Source: Gp6-AA40 sp035496255
GTDB lineage: Bacteria; Acidobacteriota; Vicinamibacteria; Vicinamibacterales; UBA2999
DNA: 64,000 nucleotides
Direction: 5' to 3'
NCBI GenBank assembly: GCA_035496255.1
Contig: DATJEU010000122.1
Span: forward strand, 1 to 64,000
Numbering within the stretch: position 1 is the first letter of the stretch; every line of letters begins with the position of its first letter. Below are positions 50,410-58,382 of the stretch, one piece after another. Both the position numbers and the translations under genes were made by a program. The notes under the pieces are model-generated. The model was not told the DNA's origin and ran no database searches. It saw nothing but the letters and a program-made list of their open reading frames with translations.

Positions 50410-50570
50410 TCCCCGTCTCGCCCCGCCGTCTCGCACCCCCGTCTCGCCCCGCCGTCTCGCACCCCCGTCTCGCCCCCCGTCTCGCACCTCCGTCTCGCAC
50501 CCTCGTTTCGCACCTCCGTCTCGCACCTCCGTCTCGCACCCCCGTCTCGCACCCCCGTCTCGCACCCCCG
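50410..50570. repeat. 12-bp minisatellite (GTCTCGCACCCC) upstream of the kinase
   Basis: About 13 head-to-tail units of GTCTCGCACCCC with substitutions (CACCTCC, CGCCCCG variants) fill the region between the receiver gene and the kinase promoter. A frame is open through it on the plus strand and continues into the kinase, giving a repetitive SHPRLAPPSRT peptide. That extension is not thought to be the real N-terminus because a promoter-like TATAGAAT and the kinase ATG follow. Confidence 0.9.
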
Positions 50571-50578
50571 TATAGAAT
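50571..50578 (+). promoter_or_regulatory. -10-like element of the kinase gene
   Basis: TATAGAAT directly follows the last minisatellite unit and ends 11 nt before ATG 50590. The expected transcript start is within a few nt of the ATG. The -35 region would fall inside the repeat, so the copy number would decide which bases face the polymerase. Confidence 0.5.
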
Positions 50579-50589
50579 GCGCCACGCGC

Positions 50590-53301
50590 ATGGGCTTCAA
50601 CAGCGGCACTCGCGTGGGTCCGTACGAAATCGTGTCGCCGCTTGGTGCCGGCGGCATGGGCGAGGTCTATCGGGCGCGTGACACACGGCTCGATCGTATC
50701 GTCGCGATCAAAGTACTGACCGGCGCGCTCGCCACCGACGTGGCATCCCGTCACCGTTTCGAAGAGGAAGCGCGTGCGATCGCGGCGCTCAATGATCCGC
50801 ACATCTGCACGATCCACGACGTCGGCCACGAGGGAGACGTCGAATACCTCGTCCTCGAATATCTCGAAGGTGAAACGCTTGCGGCCCGCCTCAAGCGAAC
50901 GGGCGCCATGCCTGTCGAGGATGCGCTGCGGATTGCCATTCAGATGTCCGAGGCGCTGGATCGTGCGCAGCGCGCCGGCATCGTCCACCGCGACCTGAAG
51001 CCGGGCAACGTGATGCTCGTGCGCCGCGCCGGCGCGGCCGCCGACGACGTGAAGCTGCTGGACTTCGGCCTTGCGTCACGGATCGCGGCGCCGCGTGCCG
51101 CCGCGTTCGATGCATCGCTGGCTGCGACGATGGCCCCATCGATGGCGGCGACACAACCGGCCAGCGCAAGCGTCGGAAGTGGGATCAGCGGCACGCTGCA
51201 GTACATGGCGCCGGAGCAACTGGATGGCTCACCTGGCGATCATCGTTCCGACATCTTTGCGTTCGGGTGTGTGCTGTACGAGATGTTGGGCGGCCGCAAG
51301 GCGTTCGAGGCGAACACTGCCGTCACGGCCGTTGCCGCGATCATGAGCAGCGAGCCGCCCTCGATTCCGGCGCTCGCGTCGGCGCATCCGTTCATCGATC
51401 ACCTGATTCGGCGGTGTCTCGAAAAGGATCCGGAGCGCCGCTGGCAGAACGCCGGTGACATCGCGCGCGAGCTTCGATGGGTGACCGCGCAGCCGGTCTC
51501 CGCGGGCGACGGCATTCCGGCGGCGCGAAAGCCATGGAGTCGCGGACGGCGGATTGCGGCGGTGGCGATTGCGGTGGTTGCCCTGATCGTCTTCGGACCG
51601 CTCATCGTGCTCGGAGGTCTCCAGCTATTCGGTATGGACGGTCAGGACGACTCGCTGCGGCCGCTGCAACTGGAAGTCACGACGCCACCGACGGACGACA
51701 ACATCGGCGCGGTGTCACCGAACGGTTCGGAGATCGCCTTCATCGCGCTGAAGGATCACGTACCGGCTCTCTGGGTGCGTGCCCTCGATTCGCTGGAGAG
51801 CAGGGCGCTGCCCGGAACCGAAGGCGCGAGCTTTCCGTTCTGGTCACCGGACGGCGCGTCGCTCGGTTTCTTCGCCGACAACAAGCTGAAACGCATCGAC
51901 GCCAATGGCGGATCGCCGATTGTCCTTACCGATGCGGTGAACGCCCGCGGCGGCGATTGGGGACCCGACGCCACGATTCTGTTCGCGCCAGGGGTCAACG
52001 CGCCGATCATGCGCGTCCCGGTTCGCGGCGGTGCGGTGACGCAGGTGACGACACTCGATGCGGCTGTGGGTCCGAGCCATCGACGGCCGCAGTTCCTGCC
52101 GGACGGCAAACACTTCCTCTTTTCATCGTCGCTCGGACAGGCGAATACGAATGGCGTCTACTTTGGAACGCTGGACAAGAGCGTTCCGCCCGTGAAGATC
52201 AGCGACGACGACAACGGCCTGTTCGTCCCGCCCGCGACGCTCCTCACGATCATGCGGGGTACGCTTCTCGCGTACCGATTCGATCCGTCGACTGGCAAAG
52301 TGAACGGCGAACCCGCGACCATTGCCCAGGGGGTCACGGCCGGGTCGGTCTTCGGCGCCTCCCGTACGGACACGGCGGTGCTGGCTTACCGCCACGGCGG
52401 CGCGCAACAGCGCCAGTTGGTGTGGGTCGATCGTGCCGGGACGGTGCGGCAGAAGCTCGGCGAGCCAACCGCATCAGGGATCGCCTCACCGGAATTGAGC
52501 GCCGACGAGCGGCAGGTCGCGTTGTTCCTGCACCCGGGCACGGGTGAAGACAACGATGTGTGGGTATTCGAGCTCGGGCGGTATCTCGGCCGGCCGATCA
52601 CGACCGGGCCTCCCGCCGACGCCCATCCAGTCTTTGATCCTGATAATCAGGCGGTGATCTTCAACACCGCCCGGTCGGGGACGGCGGGAGTGACCCGGTT
52701 TCCGGTCTCCGGCGCGCCGCCGCAGCTTCTTTTCGCCACCAGCGACAATCGCGGCGGAGGCGTGCTGGCGATGACGCGCGATCGGCGCTACGTCCTGATG
52801 CGGCATCAGACAGACGCCACCGGGATCGATCTTGTGGCCGCGTCACTATCCGACGGCCGCGACTTTCCGGTCACGCAGCTCCAGGGCGATGAGACCGAAG
52901 GGCAATTCTCGCCAGATGGCAAATGGGTCGCGTTCGTCTCGAGCATCAGTGGACGCGCCGAAGTCTTCGTGCAGTCGTTTCCTGATGGTGCATCACGGAC
53001 GCAGGTGTCGACCGGTGGCGGCACGCAGGTGCGATGGTCGGTGGACGGGAAGGAGATCTACTATCTCGCGCCGGACAGCAAGCTGATGGCGGTGGCGTTC
53101 ACGGCCAATGGCAATGCGCCCGACGTGAAGCCGCCGACAGCGTTGTTCCAGACGCATCTTGCGAACGGCAACAACGTGGTCGGCAACAAGGCACAGTACG
53201 CCGTCTCGCGCGACGGTCGCTTTCTGCTCAATACGGTGGTCGAAGCCCCGAGCGCCCCGATCGTCGTGGCCGTGAACTGGACGAGGCGCCTCCCGAAGTA
53301 A
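50590..53301 (+). CDS. Membrane Ser/Thr protein kinase with extracellular beta-propeller
   Basis: 903 residues from ATG 50590. The PknB-type kinase domain (about 10-290) shows GAGGMGEVYRARD, Lys41 in VAIKVL, HRDLKPGN (133-140), DFG (158-160) and APEQLDGSPGDHRSDIFAFG. One transmembrane helix (about 325-348) follows. The C-terminal about 500 residues form a WD40/TolB-like propeller of PD40 repeats (FPFWSPDGASLGFFAD, GQFSPDGKWVAFVSSISGRAEVFVQSFPDG). The architecture is very common in acidobacteria: the external propeller would sense a ligand and the kinase acts in the cytoplasm. Receiver-domain genes just upstream are possible substrates or partners. Confidence 0.93.
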   Translation: MGFNSGTRVGPYEIVSPLGAGGMGEVYRARDTRLDRIVAIKVLTGALATDVASRHRFEEEARAIAALNDPHICTIHDVGHEGDVEYLVLEYLEGETLAARLKRTGAMPVEDALRIAIQMSEALDRAQRAGIVHRDLKPGNVMLVRRAGAAADDVKLLDFGLASRIAAPRAAAFDASLAATMAPSMAATQPASASVGSGISGTLQYMAPEQLDGSPGDHRSDIFAFGCVLYEMLGGRKAFEANTAVTAVAAIMSSEPPSIPALASAHPFIDHLIRRCLEKDPERRWQNAGDIARELRWVTAQPVSAGDGIPAARKPWSRGRRIAAVAIAVVALIVFGPLIVLGGLQLFGMDGQDDSLRPLQLEVTTPPTDDNIGAVSPNGSEIAFIALKDHVPALWVRALDSLESRALPGTEGASFPFWSPDGASLGFFADNKLKRIDANGGSPIVLTDAVNARGGDWGPDATILFAPGVNAPIMRVPVRGGAVTQVTTLDAAVGPSHRRPQFLPDGKHFLFSSSLGQANTNGVYFGTLDKSVPPVKISDDDNGLFVPPATLLTIMRGTLLAYRFDPSTGKVNGEPATIAQGVTAGSVFGASRTDTAVLAYRHGGAQQRQLVWVDRAGTVRQKLGEPTASGIASPELSADERQVALFLHPGTGEDNDVWVFELGRYLGRPITTGPPADAHPVFDPDNQAVIFNTARSGTAGVTRFPVSGAPPQLLFATSDNRGGGVLAMTRDRRYVLMRHQTDATGIDLVAASLSDGRDFPVTQLQGDETEGQFSPDGKWVAFVSSISGRAEVFVQSFPDGASRTQVSTGGGTQVRWSVDGKEIYYLAPDSKLMAVAFTANGNAPDVKPPTALFQTHLANGNNVVGNKAQYAVSRDGRFLLNTVVEAPSAPIVVAVNWTRRLPK

Positions 53302-53321
53302 CGGGCCTCGCTTGGCCACGC

Positions 53322-54215
53322 CTAGCTGACAGGATTGGGCGCGGCCAGCCGTGTCGTCAGCTCCGGCGCCTCGAGTCGGGCACCGCGATATGCAGTCACT
53401 TCACCGAAGCGGCGGTGTTCCGTCCACTCCTCTCGCGCGGCACGAATTTCCTCCGGTGTACGGGCCACGAAGTTCCACCACATGAGGATGCGCTCCTGAA
53501 ACGGCGCACCGCCAATCAGGAGCACACGTGCGCCGTCACGACTGCTCACCGTGGCCTCGGCGCGACCCGGCTCGATGTAGTACAGCGTCCTCGCTTCGAG
53601 CGGCTGATCGTCGATCGCGGCGTCGCCGGAGAGGATCAACACGCCGTGTTCGTACGACGCATCCATGGGGATGCTCAGCCGCGACGTCGGATGAACCTGG
53701 AGATCCGCGCCGACAATCGGGGAGACATGAGGCGCGGCGGACGCGACGCCGCCAACGCTGCCCGAAAAGATACGCGCGATACCGCCTGGCCACTCGGCCA
53801 TCGGCACCTCGGCGAGGTGCTGGAATGACGGTGAACCGTGGCGATGGGATTCGGGGAGTGCCGTCCAGAGCTGCACGCCGTGCAGGTGTCCAGTGTGCGC
53901 ACGCGGTGTCTGCTCCGCGTGCGCGATTGCGGCACCGGATGTCATGACGTTCAGTCCGCCGGGACGGAGCAGCGCTTCGGAACCGAGGCTGTCGTCGTGG
54001 ACGATCTCACCCTCGAGCAGCCAGGTGATCGTCTGGAGGCCCATGTGTGGATGTGGCGCGACGTCCATGGGTCTTGCGTCCGTGAACGACAGCGGCCCGA
54101 AGCGATCGATGAAGCACCAGGGCCCGATCGTTCGCCTGCCGATTGCGGGAAGGGCACGCAGCACCGGTATCTCGCCGAGGCGAACCTCGCGCGCGAAATA
54201 GCTGGCGATCGTCAT
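53322..54215 (-). CDS. Pirin family protein
   Basis: 297 residues with both cupin domains. The metal-binding set is complete: His55 and His57 in APHPHMGLQT, His99 and Glu101 in IAHAEQT. FGPLSFTDARPMDVAPHPH and PEERILMWWNFV-like segments (here FQERILMWWNFVART) match pirins. Some pirins are quercetin dioxygenases or redox sensors; the activity here is unknown. A TATACT -10 hexamer ends 6 nt before the ATG, which predicts a leaderless mRNA. The gene is convergent with the kinase gene. Confidence 0.93.
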   Translation of the reverse strand: MTIASYFAREVRLGEIPVLRALPAIGRRTIGPWCFIDRFGPLSFTDARPMDVAPHPHMGLQTITWLLEGEIVHDDSLGSEALLRPGGLNVMTSGAAIAHAEQTPRAHTGHLHGVQLWTALPESHRHGSPSFQHLAEVPMAEWPGGIARIFSGSVGGVASAAPHVSPIVGADLQVHPTSRLSIPMDASYEHGVLILSGDAAIDDQPLEARTLYYIEPGRAEATVSSRDGARVLLIGGAPFQERILMWWNFVARTPEEIRAAREEWTEHRRFGEVTAYRGARLEAPELTTRLAAPNPVS

Positions 54216-54221
54216 CTTGCG

Positions 54222-54227
54222 AGTATA
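54222..54227 (-). promoter_or_regulatory. -10 hexamer of the pirin gene
   Basis: On the minus strand TATACT is followed by CGCAAG and then ATG. Six nt between -10 and start codon put the transcription start at or next to the A of the ATG. Confidence 0.5.
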
Positions 54228-54304
54228 CCGACGGCGGCAACCGCTGACGCCCGACGACCGCGCGCTGTCGGGAGCGGTGTCGTGTGGTCGGCCGTCGCTT
54301 GCGA

Positions 54305-55198
54305 TTACGGCGTGACCTGTACCGTGATCAGTCGCTCGGACTCGACCGGCATACCGTTCATCATCGCCGGCTTGTAGACCCAGTTGTACGCCGCATTGAG
54401 CAACAGTTCGTCGTACCGCGGGTCGATGCGGGCTTCGATTGAAGCGAACCTGACCTTGCCGTCGACACCGATGAGGATGCGCACCGCACCCTGCAGCGTC
54501 GATGCCGGTTCACCACGGCTCGTTGCGCTCCAGCGCGGTACGGTCTGCCGAATGGCGACGGCCGGAGCGGTGACCGGTTTGGCCGGTTCCGGCGCTGGCG
54601 TGGTCGTCGCGGCGGCCGCCGCCGACGCGGCCGTGGGCCGCGGCGCTGCGAGTGCGGCGCGCGATGAGGCGCCATCGGTGGCCTTGAGCAGATCGAGGAA
54701 GGCGGCCGCAACGGTGGCGGCACCCTGGACTTCCTGGCGCTCGGCCAGCGATGGTTCTTTGCTGAGCGTCAGTACCTGCTGGAATCGTCTGGCCGCTTCG
54801 GTCGGCTTCGACGTCTTGAAGTCTTCACGCGCTTTGGCCAGCACGTCCATCACGATGGTTGGCAGCAACCGCTCCCGGACGGCGTTATACAGGCTCAGAA
54901 ACCGCGGCGGAAAATCGTCGGAGGCGGGGACGAGTGTGGGAGCGTGCGTGATCAGCCGTTCCAGCACGCGTTGCGCATCGTCGGTGCGGTTGAGCGCGAG
55001 CAGGCAGAGTGCGCGATATTCGTCGGCGTCATCCGCCGTCGCCGGCGCCGCATCGAGCAGTTTGAGCGCCGCTTCGTACGAGGCGTTAGCGTACAGCGCC
55101 TTCGCCTCGTCGACGAGCGTGTCGAGGCCGTCGGCCGCGAGCGGTGCGGTCGTGACCGCAAGCATCAGCGCGATCGCAAGGTGGCGGAGACCGATCAC
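54305..55198 (-). CDS. Periplasmic TonB-C-like protein with N-terminal TPR-like helices
   Basis: 297 residues from GTG 55198, which overlaps the stop of the upstream gene (GTGA). Signal peptide VIGLRHLAIALMLAVTTAPLAA. Helical repeats follow (ALYANASYEAALKLLDAA, EDFKTSKPTEAARRFQQVLTLS), then a long Ala/Pro linker (about 175-215), then a TonB C-terminal-type domain (GAVRILIGVDGKVRFASIEARIDPRYDELLLNAAYNWVYKPAMMNGMPVESERLITVQV). No transmembrane anchor besides the signal peptide. The partner gene upstream encodes a PEGA-domain protein. Confidence 0.85.
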   Translation of the reverse strand: MIGLRHLAIALMLAVTTAPLAADGLDTLVDEAKALYANASYEAALKLLDAAPATADDADEYRALCLLALNRTDDAQRVLERLITHAPTLVPASDDFPPRFLSLYNAVRERLLPTIVMDVLAKAREDFKTSKPTEAARRFQQVLTLSKEPSLAERQEVQGAATVAAAFLDLLKATDGASSRAALAAPRPTAASAAAAATTTPAPEPAKPVTAPAVAIRQTVPRWSATSRGEPASTLQGAVRILIGVDGKVRFASIEARIDPRYDELLLNAAYNWVYKPAMMNGMPVESERLITVQVTP

Positions 55199-56163
55199 TG
55201 CGGCGCCTTCATATCGACCGACGCGCGCGCCGGCGTATTGAGCGTGACCACCGCGGTCATGCGGCGCTCGCCGAATTGCGGGTGCCGGAAGACGATCTCG
55301 TGCGGTCCGATCGTCTGCATCACGTTCGAGAGCGGCGTTTCGCCGACGCGCTGGCCATCGATCCATACGTCCGCCCAGGGCAGGGCATTGATCTGCATTG
55401 GCGCCTGCGGCAGCTTCAGCGCTACCGACGTCACTCTGCCGGCTTCGATCCGAACGCGCTGTGTCGTCGTGAAGCCGAGCGAGCTGCTGCGGAAGCCGAG
55501 CGTGTGTTCACCTGCCGGCATCAGCACGCGGCTCGATTCGGTGGTGCCGACGACATCGCCATTTTCGGTGATGGTGAACGGCAGGGGAGTGGCCACGCGC
55601 AGCCAGCCGGCGGTCGGGCCCTCCTCGGTGGTGCGCTTCTGGACCGGAGCCTTGGCCGACGCTGGACCGGTCTTCGCCGCCACCGCGGAAGTTGGCTGAG
55701 GTTCCTGGCGCGGTAACGGCGGCTCAGGCAATTCGATGTGATGGACGATGCGTGTGTTCGCCTGCGCGTCGATGCTGAGCGTCCGCTGTCGCGTGCCGCT
55801 GACCAGCGTCAGCGAATGCCTGCCGACCGGCAGATCGAGCGTGACCGGCGTTGCGCCCTGCGCGTGACCGTCGACGACGATCGAGGCGTTCCCCGGTTCT
55901 GATTCGATGCGAACTGACCCTCTTGACGCTGGTGCCGAGCGCACCGCGTATGCGACGCTCCCACCCAGGATGGCCACCCCGAGCAGGGCTGCGGCGAGTT
56001 GCGCGCGGTGCTGGACCGGCCACTTGATGACGACCGCGGCGGACCGCCGCGGGACGTGGAACTCTGACGGGAAGTCATCGAGGGGAGCGTCTGCACTCAC
56101 CTCGGTAAACGGGCGTGGTGGGAAAGCGTGCGTCCGTTCCGGCGATTCCATGGGCGCAGCCAT
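55195..56163 (-). CDS. PEGA-domain membrane protein
   Basis: 322 residues (ATG 56163, or the fifth codon Met). After a cytoplasmic part of about 50 residues, one transmembrane helix (QLAAALLGVAILGGSVAYAV) leads to a PEGA domain SVRIESEPGNASIVVDGHAQGATPVTLDLPVGRHSLTLVSG, a Pro-rich linker, a second beta domain, and a third PEGA copy (INALPWADVWIDGQRVGETPLSNVMQTIGPHEIVFRHPQFGERR). The layout equals the back half of acidobacterial Ser/Thr kinases but no kinase domain is present. Translationally coupled to the TonB-C-like gene. Confidence 0.85.
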   Translation of the reverse strand: MAAPMESPERTHAFPPRPFTEVSADAPLDDFPSEFHVPRRSAAVVIKWPVQHRAQLAAALLGVAILGGSVAYAVRSAPASRGSVRIESEPGNASIVVDGHAQGATPVTLDLPVGRHSLTLVSGTRQRTLSIDAQANTRIVHHIELPEPPLPRQEPQPTSAVAAKTGPASAKAPVQKRTTEEGPTAGWLRVATPLPFTITENGDVVGTTESSRVLMPAGEHTLGFRSSSLGFTTTQRVRIEAGRVTSVALKLPQAPMQINALPWADVWIDGQRVGETPLSNVMQTIGPHEIVFRHPQFGERRMTAVVTLNTPARASVDMKAPQ

Positions 56164-56328
56164 CGAACCCGCCAGCTGGTGCTACAGATATGCCACCCGG
56201 CGTCCGCCGCCGATCGTCGCCAGTTGGGCCAATTTCGAGAAATTCGCTAAATCTTTGGGTCAGGCGCTGCGACGAAAGTCTGACGCCGGCAGCATCTTTC
56301 TCTGGCGCACGGACCGAAAGTTAGCCGC

Positions 56329-56427
56329 TCAGCGGCGCGTGAACAGGTAGGCGAGCAGTACGAGGATCGCGACGATCGCGAACGCGTACATACGCACTTT
56401 CGAGAGATTCCGCTGATTCGGCTGCAC
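56329..56427 (-). CDS. Possible tiny single-pass membrane protein
   Basis: 32 residues from GTG 56427, below the size usually listed. A polar start (QPNQRNLSKVR) is followed by one strong transmembrane helix (MYAFAIVAILVLLAYLF) and TRR. The positive-inside pattern at both ends is ambiguous. It lies immediately downstream of a decayed permease fragment. No Shine-Dalgarno of note. It could be spurious. Confidence 0.4.
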   Translation of the reverse strand: MQPNQRNLSKVRMYAFAIVAILVLLAYLFTRR

Positions 56428-56448
56428 GTTCTGCCCGCCAATCGTGGG

Positions 56449-56605
56449 CTACTCGCCTCGAAGGACGCCGATCGGATCGACGCGGGTCACCTGTCGCGCC
56501 GCCGCACAAGCGCTCGTGGCTGCGCGCCTGGGGCAAGACGGGGGCCCATCTCCCTCATTCGCACCGCGACGACGAACGTCACGGCGCAGGTCATCAACGT
56601 GTTCT
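56449..56605 (-). pseudogene. Decayed C-terminal remnant of an ADOP/MacB-type permease
   Basis: One frame reads VAVRMREMGPRLAPGAQPRAL, which matches the family's QRTREIGIRMALGA motif. A second frame then reads AAARQVTRVDPIGVLRGE followed by a stop, matching the family's extreme C-terminus (compare RVDPLDALRVD of the intact gene ending at 39422). The 60-80 residues normally between the two segments are missing and the frame has shifted. The 5' part of the gene is absent. Confidence 0.6.
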
Positions 56606-56708
56606 GACCGCGAGCGACCATCCTCATGGCTCGCGAGGCTCAGGCCGTGAAGCATGCGCGAATTCTATGCCGGGTCGTTGTCTTCGGGCGCCGGAGGCTC
56701 CGGCGGAC

Positions 56709-56737
56709 ATCCTTCGCGAGTGTGACGAGCGAAGGAT
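56709..56737. terminator. Hairpin downstream of tRNA-Thr
   Basis: ATCCTTCGC (56709-56717) pairs with GCGAAGGAT (56729-56737), a 9-bp perfect stem with an 11-nt loop. On the minus strand it begins 2 bp past the tRNA 3' end, so it could process or terminate the transcript, although no T-run follows. The region 56164-56328 shows nothing else beyond a few AT-rich bases. Confidence 0.5.
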
Positions 56738-56739
56738 GG

Positions 56740-56812
56740 AGCCGGCGACGTGACTCGAACACGTGACCTGCTGATTACGAATCAGCTGCTCTACCAACTG
56801 AGCTACGCCGGC
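56740..56812 (-). tRNA. tRNA-Thr (anticodon CGT)
   Basis: 73 nt. Acceptor stem GCCGGCG/CGCCGGC with discriminator T. D-arm GTAGCTCAGTTGGTAGAGC. Anticodon stem-loop CTGATTCGTAATCAG gives CGT, reading ACG. T-arm CACGTGTTCGAGTCACG has the usual TTCGA loop. No encoded CCA. Confidence 0.95.
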
Positions 56813-56896
56813 AGGCGGGAAACCCAAATCTTAGCACGGCCATCGAGGTGGCAATCCACCCGCTGCGGCTGATGCCGTACATCGAGAGAGCGTCGA

Positions 56897-56927
56897 GACA
56901 ACTCCCAACTGGGAGTTGGGAGTTGTC
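56897..56927 (-). terminator. Perfect palindrome at the end of the nuclease gene
   Basis: GACAACTCCCAACT and its exact reverse complement flank a GGG loop, a 14-bp stem that overlaps the nuclease stop codon. No T-run follows on the minus strand. It shares the AACTCCC/GGGAGTT word with 17590-17623 and 28040-28130. Confidence 0.6.
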
Positions 56928-58344
56928 ACGCCCGCTCGAAATCGATGAACCCTTTCTCCGGCACCGTGCGCACCAGGCGCACGGGGAGATGATCCCCGAC
57001 TTCGAGACCGTGAACGGATCCCTCCAGCCGCCCTTCGACCACCGGATGCTTCACGCGAACCCACGTGCCCTTCGGTCCGACACCGGTCACGATCGCGTCG
57101 AACTGCTCGCCGTGCCGGTGCTGCAGCAGGATTGCTGCCGCGGCCTTACGCACCTGTCGCTCGACGCGGTTCGCCGCGTCCTCGCGATCCATGCAGTGTC
57201 TTGCGATCGCGTCGAGGTCGCTCTCCGAGTAGGGCGGCCGGCCGCCGTCCAGCGCGGCCTTCACCAGTCGCTGCGTCACCAGGTCCGCGAAGCGGCGGTT
57301 CGGAGCGGTCGCGTGCGTGTAATCGTCCACCGCCAGCCCGAAGTGATCCGGCGTCGGCTCATTCGGCTTCTCGACGACGTACTCGCCGCGCCCGAGCAGC
57401 TTGACGATGCTCAACGAGAGATCGACGAAGCGCTGTGGATTCTGCTGTCGCTGCGTGAGTAGCCATCGCTCGAGCGCGCGCGCATCCGGATTCGCCGGCA
57501 GCTCCGTGCCCGTATCCGCGGCCAGCTTCACGATCCGCGGCCACCGCTCGGGCATGCGGACGATGCGGCGGAGCGACGAGAAGCCGTGGCGTTCCAGGAA
57601 TTCGGCGGTGGCGGTGTTGGCCGCGATCATGAAATCTTCGATCAGCGCCGACGCGCGGCTGCGGCCGATGGCCGTGAGATCGCGCAACTCGTCTCCGGCA
57701 AACACCGGCTTGCCCTCAACCGTGTCCAACGTGAGTGCGCCGCGCTCGTGCCGCGATTGCTGCAGGGCATGCGCCGCCGTGTCCTGGAGCCGCAGGTTGT
57801 CTTCGAGGCCGGGAACCGCGGTGAGCGGAGCGGGGGGTGGCGCCGTGCCTTCGAGCCATGCGCCCACCGACGGATACGCGAGCCTGGCTCGATTGCGAAC
57901 GGTCGCGCGATAGACGTCGCTGGCGCGAACAGACCCGTCGGGCGTCACCGTGAGATCGACAACGACTGCGGCTCGATCCTCGTCCTGCGCAAGCGAGGTC
58001 AGGTCGGTGGAAAACCGCTCCGGCAGCATGGAGAAGACATGTGCCGCCGTGTAGACAGAGGTGGTGTTGACGGCCGCGTGCTGATCGACCGGCGAGCCGC
58101 GGCCGACGCGCGCGTCCACGTCGGCGATCGCGATCAGAATCCCGGTGGCGCCGTCACGCGATTCGGCGACCGAGAGCTGATCGAGATCGCGCGAGTCGTC
58201 ATTGTCGATGGAACACCAGAGCAGGTTGCGAAGGTCGCGCCGGTCCGTCCGGTTCTGACTGGCGCCGAACTCACGCGAGTCCGCGGCCCCGGCCTGCGCG
58301 ATCGCGGCGGGTGGGAAGTCGGGTTCAAACCCTCGCTCGCGCAT
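56926..58344 (-). CDS. RNase II/R family exoribonuclease (RNB domain)
   Basis: 472 residues from ATG 58344. The same frame is open back through a CTG that overlaps the peroxiredoxin stop, so coupled initiation there is an alternative. The RNB catalytic segment is IDNDDSRDLDQLSVAE with the clustered Asp residues that bind Mg, followed by IAIADVDARVG, SMLPERFSTDLTSLAQDEDRAAVVVDL, VYRATVRNRARLAYPSVGAWLEG and YTHATAPNRRFADLVTQRL. An S1-like tail follows (FDAIVTGVGPKGTWVRVKHPVVEGRLEG). It lacks the N-terminal cold-shock domains of full RNase R and corresponds to the short acidobacterial/actinobacterial type. Role: 3'-5' RNA decay. Confidence 0.9.
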   Translation of the reverse strand: MRERGFEPDFPPAAIAQAGAADSREFGASQNRTDRRDLRNLLWCSIDNDDSRDLDQLSVAESRDGATGILIAIADVDARVGRGSPVDQHAAVNTTSVYTAAHVFSMLPERFSTDLTSLAQDEDRAAVVVDLTVTPDGSVRASDVYRATVRNRARLAYPSVGAWLEGTAPPPAPLTAVPGLEDNLRLQDTAAHALQQSRHERGALTLDTVEGKPVFAGDELRDLTAIGRSRASALIEDFMIAANTATAEFLERHGFSSLRRIVRMPERWPRIVKLAADTGTELPANPDARALERWLLTQRQQNPQRFVDLSLSIVKLLGRGEYVVEKPNEPTPDHFGLAVDDYTHATAPNRRFADLVTQRLVKAALDGGRPPYSESDLDAIARHCMDREDAANRVERQVRKAAAAILLQHRHGEQFDAIVTGVGPKGTWVRVKHPVVEGRLEGSVHGLEVGDHLPVRLVRTVPEKGFIDFERA

Positions 58345-58382
58345 AGCGTCGCGAGCGAGGCGTTCGAGCAGCTGCCGGGAAG

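Noticed and set aside
50410..50570. Possible CRISPR array
   Set aside because: The units are 12 bp, head-to-tail and without unique spacers. It is a minisatellite.
50407..50589. N-terminal extension of the Ser/Thr kinase through the minisatellite
   Set aside because: The extension would be a pure SHPRLAPPSRT repeat. The kinase domain proper starts right after ATG 50590, and a -10 element lies between.
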